From contig OX638294.1 of assembly GCA_951812325.1 (NCBI GenBank), positions 2,644,859-2,708,858 on the forward strand: 64,000 nucleotides of DNA. The letters run 5' to 3'. The stretch is from an uncultured Thermoanaerobaculia bacterium (GTDB lineage Bacteria > Acidobacteriota > Thermoanaerobaculia > Multivoradales > Multivoraceae). The translations under genes were made by a program, and so were the position numbers. The notes under the pieces were generated by a model. The model was not told where the DNA came from. It ran no database searches and was given only the letters and a program-made list of their open reading frames with translations. Below are positions 17,475-25,782 of the stretch, in pieces (the first letter of the stretch is position 1; the number at the start of each line of letters is the position of its first letter).

Positions 17475-20400
17475 CCCGCCCGCCTCGCGTCACGCAGGTT
17501 CTTCACATAGACGTGCACCTCGGGCTCCACGTCCCGAAGAGACCGGTTGACCCGGAACTTCCGCTCGTGTTCTCCCTCGGGTTCGGGATCCAGAAGGTGG
17601 TGAAGCAGCGGCTTGGCCGGACGCTCCTCGTAGCGCTGGTACTGCAGACGGACGCCGTCCCTGTGATGATCGTCGAGGACCCTGGTCCAGGAGTCCAAAA
17701 GGTCCGCGACCCGGCTGCGAACGGAGCCCATTGCCTCCTGCCGCTCTTCCGGGTCTTCAATCCGCTGCTGCTTCAGGCGTTCGTGGAGGATCTCCGTCAG
17801 GCAATCTTCCAGCCGGGCGCGCAACGGGCGGATCGCTTCCACGCCATACGGCGGCGTCAGGGTCGGCTCGAGGTGGCGCGCCAGCCCGACGAGCGCGCCC
17901 GCAAGTCCACGGTCCAGGGCGCGGGCGGAGAACGGCGTGGCGGAAGCAGACTCGACGGAACGATAGAAGGTCTCGTGGTAGTGGCGGAACCGCTCGTAGT
18001 GCGACCGGTCCCTCGGTTTGTGAACGTTGAGCAGCGTGACGACGAGGCCCGGCTTTTCGGCGTCACGCCCGACGCGGCTCGTTGCCTGGATGTACTCCGC
18101 GTGGGTCTTGGGCTGGCCGTTCACGACCATGAGTCCGAGTCGGGAGACGTCCAGGCCGACCGAGATCATGTTCGTCGCGAGTGCACAGTCGACTCTGCCC
18201 CTCTGGTGGAACGAGCGCCCAAGCCGCTCGAAGGCCGCGGCGACCTCGTCCGTGGACACCCGGGACGTGAGCTCCATCACATCGCTCCTCAGGTTCCGAT
18301 CGCGGAACAGCCCCTTGTCCCCTCCGAACCGGCGACGCCGCCCCCGGCCGCGGAGCGTGTTCTGAATCTCCTCCTCGACGATACGGCGAGCGCCGCCGAG
18401 TTCGCGCAGGCTGTTGAAGTAGGCGAGGAGCGTCATGTAGGGATCGGCGGGGTTGTCCTGGTTCTGACGTCCGCCCGCCTGGACGAAGTGCTTCTGGGCC
18501 GCCCCCATGAGCGCCAGAAGGACGCGCCGCATGACGACCTTCGGGTTGCGGCCGGTCGCGGCGACGCCCAGGTAGCGGCGCGCCGGAGTCCTCGCCGCGG
18601 GAACAGTGCGCGCGAAGAAGGAATCGCGGCGGTCCGGTCCCGGCGGTGGAAAGACCTCCGTGCGGACCCGCGCGAACACCGCCCGGACCTGGTCCCGGGC
18701 CCCGCTGGCGGTGGCGGTGGAGGCGACGATCTTCGGCTTCCCGGCAGCCCTTTCGGGACCGACCCTGCACAGCCCCTCGATCGCCATCTCATAGAGCCCC
18801 ATCATCGTGCCCAGCGGTCCCGTGATCAGGTGGAGCTCGTCCTGAATCAGCAGGTCGGGCGGCAGCAGGGGAGCGTCGAGCATCGAGCCGCGCCCCGGAT
18901 CGGCAGCGCCGTAGAAGCCGTCCTGGTCGAACCGCTCCGCGCCGCCGAGAAGTGCTCCCGACGGACCCTCCCAGGGCAGAGCCGCGAACTTGTCCACCGT
19001 CGCGATCAGGAAGGCCGGCAATCTCCTGTAGAGGGGCTCGTCCACGGCGACGATCGGGAGCATCCGCTCGCCCGAGAAATCGCACTCGAAGTCGGCGCAG
19101 GCGATCCGAAGGTCGCGGGGCCGGTCTGCATCCGGTCGCAGCGCGAACGACTCCTCAGTGAACCGCGTGCCGCACCAGGGACAACTCTCGAGCGGTATCG
19201 GAGCCGGTCTCGACCGCGGGTTCGCCTTGTACTGCAGGGTTTTCCGGCGCGCCGTGTCCCCCTTGTCGCCCTTCCTGCCCATCCGGTTCGGAGTGGCCGC
19301 CTTCCCCACCCAGAGCCCGATCTCGAAGGGCCACTCGCCGTAACGATCGGGGCTCGCTGCACGTTCCAGCTCCAGCGCGCACACCAGCGAAGCGGCCCGC
19401 GAAAGCTGGTCGAGCGTCAGCAGGCGCAGCGTGTAGCGCATGATCACGCTGACTCCCGCCCCTGCACGCCCGCCAACGGCCGGATTCCGGAGCCGCCGAT
19501 AGACCATGGCGAAGGCGGCCAGCCCCAGATACGCCTCCGTCTTGCCGCCGCCGGTGGGAAAGAACAGCAGATCGACGGTTTCCCTGTCCTGGTCGCCGGG
19601 ATCCGCCATCCCCGGAAGATTCAGGAGCAGAAAGGCGAGCTGGAACGGCCGCCACTCCGGATCCTCGACCCCGATGCGGCGCGTCAACGCCCGCTGGACG
19701 GCCCGGTTCGCCATGCGGAAGGCGTCGAGGGCATCCGGGTTGCCGGCCAGCACGGCCACGCCCCGCGCCATGCGGTCCGCTGCCTTCCGTGCCTTGGCCA
19801 GAAGCCGACCGGCCGTTGCGCGGTCCTGCTCCTCGAGACCGGCGGATTCCTTCGCCCGGGCATCGATCCAGCTCCGGTACTCGCCAACCAGGGGCTGAAG
19901 CGCGTCCCGGGCCTCCGGGCCGTCGGCCAGCTCGCCCAGCCTTCGGATGGAGAGTTCGACTCGTTCAACCGGCCGGGGCCTGGTCGCTTCGACCTCCGCG
20001 CTCCCGATCCAGGACGTGCGGACCTGGGTGCATACGCCGTTCTTGACCGTCCAGTCGGCCGAGACGCCGTGACCGGTCGCGTATGCGGGGGTGTCGGCGT
20101 AGTGGAGGTCGGCCACCTGTCTGTCCCACTTGTCGGAATGCCGGGCGGAAAGGTCGTGCCGCGGGTGGAAGTGGTTCTCGCACTCCACCGCCAACCGGGC
20201 CTGAAAGGCGTAGCTCTCGTCCGCGTCCTCGTGATCGCGATCCTCCGCGGTAGGGCGTTCGTTCACCAGAAAGACGGAAACCGCCCTGGTACCACTCCGG
20301 ATGCGGCTGCCAAGGCTCTCCGTCCTGATCCGGCGCTCCGCGGCACGGAGGACGAGGCCGCCGGAGTCAGGGACCGGCCATCTCCCCAGGGAGGCGCTCC

Positions 20401-20869
20401 CATCCAGCGCGATCTCCACCTGCTCGGTCCGCGGTGTACGCACCCAGGTCTCCACCGTACTGCCCGACCGGTCCTCCACTTCGCCTCTGCGATAGTCGCC
20501 CCACGTGACCGTCACCCGGATCGCTTCGGCACCCGGATACACGAGGAAGCTCAGCCCCATCGAGGAAGGGAAGAAGCTGCGCTTTGCCCGCTTGCCGTCC
20601 TCCGCGGATTCCTCTTCCAGGCCGGCCCGTTCCGGCACCTCGGCATCCCAGTCATCCTCGGCATCGTCGTCGCCGCGCTGAGGCGCGGGGGTTCCGGTTG
20701 GCACGAGAAAGCCGGTCAGATACCACATCGAGGGGCGCTCCCAGCCGGGCAGGCACTCCTCGGCGTGGTCGACGCCACGGCCGGGTTCGGGCCCGACCAG
20801 GTCAAGATCAAGCGCCTGGGTGAGGGCGTCGCGGACCGTGCGTGAGCTGAGGGCCGTTGACGGACTCAC
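17471..20869 (-). CDS. drmA: DISARM helicase DrmA
   Basis: A 1132-residue superfamily 2 helicase. Motif I is FFPTGGGKTEAYLGLAAF near residue 441; the DExH position is LLIQDELHLITGPLG; VASTATASGARDQVR follows, and the C-terminal lobe has TNMISVGLDVSRLGLMVVNG and EYIQATSRVGRD. The N-terminal WYLTGFLVPTG region is DrmA-specific. It is predicted to translocate on foreign DNA with DrmB. I chose GTG 20869: it begins the conserved N-terminus and overlaps as GTGA the stop of the degenerate upstream frame. Longer frames upstream translate the remnant DNA and are not part of the helicase. Confidence 0.9.
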   Translation of the reverse strand: MSPSTALSSRTVRDALTQALDLDLVGPEPGRGVDHAEECLPGWERPSMWYLTGFLVPTGTPAPQRGDDDAEDDWDAEVPERAGLEEESAEDGKRAKRSFFPSSMGLSFLVYPGAEAIRVTVTWGDYRRGEVEDRSGSTVETWVRTPRTEQVEIALDGSASLGRWPVPDSGGLVLRAAERRIRTESLGSRIRSGTRAVSVFLVNERPTAEDRDHEDADESYAFQARLAVECENHFHPRHDLSARHSDKWDRQVADLHYADTPAYATGHGVSADWTVKNGVCTQVRTSWIGSAEVEATRPRPVERVELSIRRLGELADGPEARDALQPLVGEYRSWIDARAKESAGLEEQDRATAGRLLAKARKAADRMARGVAVLAGNPDALDAFRMANRAVQRALTRRIGVEDPEWRPFQLAFLLLNLPGMADPGDQDRETVDLLFFPTGGGKTEAYLGLAAFAMVYRRLRNPAVGGRAGAGVSVIMRYTLRLLTLDQLSRAASLVCALELERAASPDRYGEWPFEIGLWVGKAATPNRMGRKGDKGDTARRKTLQYKANPRSRPAPIPLESCPWCGTRFTEESFALRPDADRPRDLRIACADFECDFSGERMLPIVAVDEPLYRRLPAFLIATVDKFAALPWEGPSGALLGGAERFDQDGFYGAADPGRGSMLDAPLLPPDLLIQDELHLITGPLGTMMGLYEMAIEGLCRVGPERAAGKPKIVASTATASGARDQVRAVFARVRTEVFPPPGPDRRDSFFARTVPAARTPARRYLGVAATGRNPKVVMRRVLLALMGAAQKHFVQAGGRQNQDNPADPYMTLLAYFNSLRELGGARRIVEEEIQNTLRGRGRRRRFGGDKGLFRDRNLRSDVMELTSRVSTDEVAAAFERLGRSFHQRGRVDCALATNMISVGLDVSRLGLMVVNGQPKTHAEYIQATSRVGRDAEKPGLVVTLLNVHKPRDRSHYERFRHYHETFYRSVESASATPFSARALDRGLAGALVGLARHLEPTLTPPYGVEAIRPLRARLEDCLTEILHERLKQQRIEDPEERQEAMGSVRSRVADLLDSWTRVLDDHHRDGVRLQYQRYEERPAKPLLHHLLDPEPEGEHERKFRVNRSLRDVEPEVHVYVKNLRDARRAG

Positions 20870-21229
20870 GGCTCTCCGATGCCGGAGAAAGGCCGGGGCA
20901 CGATCGCGGCCTCCCGGTCGTCCTCGGCGCAAAGGTAGACCTCGGCGGTTTCCCATCCCAGGGCGTCGGCCCGACGCCAGCCGTCGCTGGACAGATTACG
21001 CGTGAACGCCACGGAGCCCAATGGTCCTGGCCAGAGTGATTTCGCTCGTCTTCGAGTTGATGGCGGCGCCTCCCGGTCGCGGGTGAAAAGCGGCGCGAGC
21101 CCCAAAGCTGCCGATGCCGGGATCGGGCCCGCGTTGCAGGGTGTGTCCGGCCCTTGCGGCCAACGCGGAGACGCAGGCGTGGGCCATCCCCGCCTTGCGC
21201 TGGTTGTCGGAAAGCACCGCGTTGGCCAT
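20867..21229 (-). pseudogene. Degenerate copy of the DUF4365 + 379-aa gene pair
   Basis: ATG 21229 opens a frame whose first ~37 residues match the intact DUF4365 protein (SDNQRKAGMAHACVSALAAR against TDNQRKAEMSHAYVSALAAR). About 330 bases covering the catalytic Asp and QLK are then missing. The sequence resumes with the DUF4365 tail (GLAPLFTRD) and the start of the 379-aa gene (SEITLARTIGLRGVH), where a one-base insertion shifts the frame into SSDGWRRADALGWETAEVYL and REAAIVP. It ends at a TGA fused to the drmA GTG. The remnant is thus inactive as a nuclease, though a short coupled peptide could still be translated. Confidence 0.8.
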
Positions 21230-21335
21230 TGTGTTGGGCAGCGGTGGAGTGCGGGCGCGAGGCTCTCCGATGGAGTAGCTGTCGCCGAGCCACTCGCCCT
21301 TGGCTCGGGAGCAGCGGAATGCGGGTACGAGGCTC

Positions 21336-24300
21336 TCACGTCTGGACCGCTTCGCGACGCTCCTCCTTTGCCCGTTGCGCGTTCAGGGCGATCAGCCGGC
21401 CCAGAACCTCGTTGCGGACCGGGTCGGGCCAGCGGTAACGATAGCGCTTACTGCCTCCGGAAGCGTCTTCGCCGGCGGGGTCTTCAGAGTGTTCGGGAAA
21501 GAACTTGCAGGCTGTGGGGATGTCGGTCCAGCCGTAGGCGTCGAGGACGGCGCGGTCCATCGCCGCGTGGAGCTCGCGGAGTCGGGTGATGCCGGAGCTC
21601 TGCTTCTCGCGGTCGTGGAAGCGGTTGTACGTCTTCGTCAGGCCCTCGTCGTTCCGGAGCATCAGGTCGGCTCGGAAACCGTGGTACGCGGCGCCGGCGA
21701 CTTCCAGGTCGGAGTGAGTCTCCCACTGCTCGGGGAAGGGGAAGGTCTCGAAGCAGTCGGAGGGGGTGTAGCGCAGGTCGTCTTTCATGGAGGAACCGAA
21801 GAAGCGCGCCCAGAGTTCGTGAGGGCGGGACTGCAGGGCGCAGAAGGCGGCGTCAGTCTTCAACGGGAAGACGACGATCGACTCGGCGTAGACCATCTCT
21901 CCGGGCAGGAAGGCGACGGCGGCGTTATGTCCGACACGAGAGATCGCGAGTACACGGTCGAGGTCGGCGATGGTGGAAAACAGCCCCGGTGTGTAACGAC
22001 CCCAGAGCCACCACTTCTCCTTTCTTTGGCGGGCGTCCCCGTTGTCGCCGAGCTTCGCGCGTGCCGGCCGCACCCGCTCCTCAACGATCGCCAGCAGCTC
22101 CGGCCAGTCGGCCGCCACCGGGTCCGGATAGTCATGCGGCACGATCCCGCTGCGGCGCCATTCCTTGCGCTGCTTGTCGGAGGCGCCGTGCCACGAGATG
22201 GCCGTGCCTTCCGGGGTCGACCCTGGTTCCTGCCGATCATCCACTTGAAGCGAGCCGCGCGCCGGAGAGCGACGCGAAGGCGGCGCCCGGCGAACGGCAC
22301 TTCGAACGACGCCGAGGCCGAGTCGGGATCCGCTGAGGTGGGGGGAGTTGGGGTCACCGGTCGCCGACTCAACCGGACTGTCTCCGAGGGCGCGACCGTT
22401 CTGCGCCGCCGCGCCCCGGCGGCCCGGCGCCGCGGACCCGGGGTCGGCCCGGCGCAGCGGGTAGTCACGGAAGTTGATCACGTACCGGTGATGCCCGTGC
22501 GTGGGGCTCTTGTTGACCTCGGAACCTCCGATGTACGGAAAGATCGCTTCGCGGTTCCGCGGGTTCCCGGCGATCAGGCGCTCCTTCTCGCTGAGCGGCG
22601 AGGGAACGCCGGTTACATCTGCTCCCCCGGCGCCGCCGCTCTCCGGGGCGTCGTCAGCCTTCCTGCCCCTGTCGTCGAAGGTGAAGCCCATGCCGAGGAC
22701 GTAGCTTCCGACGAAGCTCTTGCCGGCGTTCGCCCGGAGCCGCTCTGGATCTTCGTGGCCGCCGGTGTGGACGAGAAACGCCGTGATCTCGTCCACCTCG
22801 CGGCCGTCGAGCAGGCACCTCGATGGCAGCGTGTTCCGATCCTGAAGGGATTGTGAACCGGGCCGGTCGTGCGAGTCGATCTCGATCGGTACCGAAGTGA
22901 TTTCGCGGCCGCCGGCATTCTTCGCGGCATGGACGATGCTGACGATCACCGCGGCCGGCCCCGGCCATCTGTAGCGGGTGGTGGCCCGGTAGATGCCGCC
23001 GCCGTTGTTGCAGATCCAGCGCAAGCCCGTCGAGCGCGTGTCGCCCTGGCCGATCGTGTTCGTCGCGATGAAGCCGAAGGTCCCGCCATACCGCAGCAGG
23101 TCGAACGACCGCCGGAAGAAGTGAGCCACGAGGTCCGCGTTGCCGTGACTCTCCGCGTGCAGTGCCTGCAGCCAGACCCGGTAGTTCGGGACGTTCGCCG
23201 CCGCCGCCGTGTTCTTGCCGGCGAAGGGCGGATTGCCCACAAAGGCGTCGAACCCCGGATTCTCCCGCTCGAAGACCTCCGGGAACTCGACCTGCCAGTG
23301 GAAGGGCGCCAACGGGGGATGCTCCCGGCGCCTGCCGGCCAGCCGTTCGCGGTGGGCCATCGTCTCGCCGGCCTGCACCTCGGCCAGGCGCGCGAGCCGC
23401 AGCTTCCGGCGGGCAGCGATCTTCGTCTCGAGCAGGAAGGACTCCACGGCGAGGTCGCCGTAGAACCGCACCTCGGCCAGGGCTGCGCGGGCCTTCCCCC
23501 ACAGGTCCTCCATCTCCACCGGCAGTGCGCCGGGCCCTGCCCGCCGGATGCGGCGGCGAAGCTCCGCCACCCGCTTCACCGCGTTGTTCACGGCCAACTC
23601 CGTCTGCACCGGACCGCGCTCCCAGCTGAAGCCCGCGATCTGCCTGCGGTCGAGCCCCACGAGCGAGTCTCCGTCGCGGAGCGCATGGTCCAGGAAGGTC
23701 AGCGGCTCGTTCTTCGCCAGCGTCGCGAGCCAGAGGGACATCTTCGCCAGGTCCACCGCCATCGGGTTCCGGTCCACGCCGTAGAGACAGCGCTGGGCGA
23801 CCAGCCTTCGCGCGAAGACGATCTCGTCCTCTCCCTCCGGGACTTCCGGGCGACCGCCGTGGAGCTTCCACGAGTCGAGCAGCCGCTCGGCGAGTTGGCG
23901 GCAGGTCTCCACCAGGAAGGCGCCGGAGCCCATCGCCGGGTCGCAGACCTTGAGCTCCAGCAGCTCGGCGGGCCGCGGCACGGCGGTACCGGCCAGCCGG
24001 CCCGGAACGGGCTGGCCTTCCGCGGCAACTGCCGCGCGGCGCTCGAGGGGAACGGCGCCGCCGGCCAGCCGGTCCAGGACCGGCCTCAGCGTCTCCTCCA
24101 CGATCGGAGCGGTCAGCTCGCGGGGCGTGTAGTGCGAGCCGGAACTGCGCCGTTCGTCACTCGGCTGCAGGATCATCGCTCCCCGGGGGACCAGGTCCGG
24201 GGTCGCCGCGTGGTCCACGACCTTCGCCAGCGCGGCGTGCAGTTCGGTGACCGACTTCGCGGATTTCAGCGGACCCTCCACTGTCTTGACTTTCTTCAGA

Positions 24301-25775
24301 TCGCGCCCGGTGCGATCCCGAAACCACTTCACGCGCGATCCCGGCGCGACGGCCGCCAGCTTCTCCAGATCGATCGTCGCGGGGGCGCCGCCGGTCTTCG
24401 GCGACTTGACGGCGACCGAAAGGCCCGTCGCCCTCTGCAGCCGAAAACCCATCATCGTCTCGTACACGGATCCGATCTGTTCCACGTCAAGCGCTCGGTA
24501 GGAGATGCGCTCGCCGTCCAGCACGAGCAGCTTCTCCAGCACGCGGTGGATCGTTCCGTCGGGCACCAGGGGCGGCTCAACCGCCTGGGTGACCTGCGGC
24601 GCGCCGCTCCCGGGCCAGCCTTCCAAGAAGGGAAAGCGTGACGGGCTGAACAGGGCGCCGCGCCGTCCAGGAAGATGCATCTTCCCGGACTTCGTGCCGT
24701 CGTGCACCATGCGGAACAAGGCGAGGAGCTGCGCCCAGGCCCCGTAACGGTCGTCCATCGTGTCCGGCCAGAGTCCGGCGTCCCGGCGAAGCCGTTCGTG
24801 GAGCCCGACGACGGAGTAGTGCGCCGCGAACGTGGGGTCGCCCGTGAGCATGCCGCGCTCCTCGGCGAAGAGGAGGAAGACGAGCCGCAGGATGACGGTG
24901 AGCAGGGCGCGGTAGACACGGTCCGGGTCCTGCTCCAACTCGCGGGCCAGGAGGCTCCCTTGGGACTTCAGGTGCGCCTGTTCGAAGCCGCGCAGAAGCT
25001 CGTGGAGGCCGTGCAGCACCTGCTCCGAAAGGCGCTCGCTGACCACGTTCTGGTACCTGCGGCTCGCTTCGAGAAGCCCCGCAAGCCGGTGCTCGGCCGG
25101 CCCTGTGAGAAGACGCGATTCGCGCAGCAGGAGACGCATCGCCGCAACCAGCGGGCGGCCCGCGGTGGGCAGCATGTCGCGGACCTGGAAGTCCATCCAG
25201 CCGGAGCTCTCGCCGCGGGCCGCGGAGAGCAGGCGGATCGTGCGGCCGCCGAAGATGAGCCCGGCGGGCGCCCGGGTCGCGCGCAACAGGCGTTCCAGGC
25301 GGCCGTGGGGAGAGGCCTCCAGCCCGCCGCCCTTCCGAACGACCCGGTCGAGGTCCGTGTCCGGTTCGAGCACTGAGACCAGAAGTTGCCAGGCAGGACC
25401 GCCCTCACGCGGGTCGCGCCCGCGCACGGCGAACTCGGGGCGGAGCGTCTCGCCGTACTCGGGAAGGGCCACTTCGAGTTCGGCCGGCACGGCGCCCGCG
25501 GCGCCGCCCGCGTAGCCCGCTGGCCGGAAGCTCCAGTCCAGGACGCGGCGCGCGAAGGTCTCGAAATCCGGCAGAAGGGCAGCGGTTTCCCCGCCGGGAG
25601 AGGGCGCCGAGTCTTCGACGCATTCCTGGAGCCGGCGCTGGCCCTCGATGTCCCGCCGGTTCAGGATCGCCCCCGCCTGTTCGAGCGCATGAGCCGACAC
25701 GACCAGGCCGGTCGGCTGAATGAAGCCCAGCCACTCCAGGTGGTCCCGGACGTGCGGCGAGACCTTCCGGTTCAC
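21336..25775 (-). CDS. drmMI: DISARM class 1 adenine-specific DNA methyltransferase DrmMI
   Basis: A 1479-residue N6-adenine methylase of the Eco57I-like type. Motif I is KVCDPAMGSGAFLVETC (about residue 605) and the catalytic motif IV is FDAFVGNPPFAGKN (about residue 843); VSKHL-type and RFFGSSMKDDLRYTPSDCFE segments mark the specificity half. It would protect host DNA by methylation. I chose GTG 25775, seven bases after the drmD stop; the longer open frame upstream lies in drmD. Between PLRRAD and AADWPELLAIVEERV there is an unusual insert of about 95 residues, Pro/Arg/Ser-rich and with poor codon bias (roughly 22150-22440), which may be inserted DNA. Downstream lies a short partly duplicated spacer. 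Confidence 0.9.
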   Translation of the reverse strand: MNRKVSPHVRDHLEWLGFIQPTGLVVSAHALEQAGAILNRRDIEGQRRLQECVEDSAPSPGGETAALLPDFETFARRVLDWSFRPAGYAGGAAGAVPAELEVALPEYGETLRPEFAVRGRDPREGGPAWQLLVSVLEPDTDLDRVVRKGGGLEASPHGRLERLLRATRAPAGLIFGGRTIRLLSAARGESSGWMDFQVRDMLPTAGRPLVAAMRLLLRESRLLTGPAEHRLAGLLEASRRYQNVVSERLSEQVLHGLHELLRGFEQAHLKSQGSLLARELEQDPDRVYRALLTVILRLVFLLFAEERGMLTGDPTFAAHYSVVGLHERLRRDAGLWPDTMDDRYGAWAQLLALFRMVHDGTKSGKMHLPGRRGALFSPSRFPFLEGWPGSGAPQVTQAVEPPLVPDGTIHRVLEKLLVLDGERISYRALDVEQIGSVYETMMGFRLQRATGLSVAVKSPKTGGAPATIDLEKLAAVAPGSRVKWFRDRTGRDLKKVKTVEGPLKSAKSVTELHAALAKVVDHAATPDLVPRGAMILQPSDERRSSGSHYTPRELTAPIVEETLRPVLDRLAGGAVPLERRAAVAAEGQPVPGRLAGTAVPRPAELLELKVCDPAMGSGAFLVETCRQLAERLLDSWKLHGGRPEVPEGEDEIVFARRLVAQRCLYGVDRNPMAVDLAKMSLWLATLAKNEPLTFLDHALRDGDSLVGLDRRQIAGFSWERGPVQTELAVNNAVKRVAELRRRIRRAGPGALPVEMEDLWGKARAALAEVRFYGDLAVESFLLETKIAARRKLRLARLAEVQAGETMAHRERLAGRRREHPPLAPFHWQVEFPEVFERENPGFDAFVGNPPFAGKNTAAAANVPNYRVWLQALHAESHGNADLVAHFFRRSFDLLRYGGTFGFIATNTIGQGDTRSTGLRWICNNGGGIYRATTRYRWPGPAAVIVSIVHAAKNAGGREITSVPIEIDSHDRPGSQSLQDRNTLPSRCLLDGREVDEITAFLVHTGGHEDPERLRANAGKSFVGSYVLGMGFTFDDRGRKADDAPESGGAGGADVTGVPSPLSEKERLIAGNPRNREAIFPYIGGSEVNKSPTHGHHRYVINFRDYPLRRADPGSAAPGRRGAAAQNGRALGDSPVESATGDPNSPHLSGSRLGLGVVRSAVRRAPPSRRSPARGSLQVDDRQEPGSTPEGTAISWHGASDKQRKEWRRSGIVPHDYPDPVAADWPELLAIVEERVRPARAKLGDNGDARQRKEKWWLWGRYTPGLFSTIADLDRVLAISRVGHNAAVAFLPGEMVYAESIVVFPLKTDAAFCALQSRPHELWARFFGSSMKDDLRYTPSDCFETFPFPEQWETHSDLEVAGAAYHGFRADLMLRNDEGLTKTYNRFHDREKQSSGITRLRELHAAMDRAVLDAYGWTDIPTACKFFPEHSEDPAGEDASGGSKRYRYRWPDPVRNEVLGRLIALNAQRAKEERREAVQT

Positions 25776-25782
25776 GGGGCGG

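Noticed and set aside
17513..20845. 1110-codon open frame on the plus strand
   Set aside because: It is antisense to drmA. High GC leaves long stop-free antisense frames; the translation is low complexity and lacks domains. The same holds for long frames opposite tkt, drmD, acs and mutS2.
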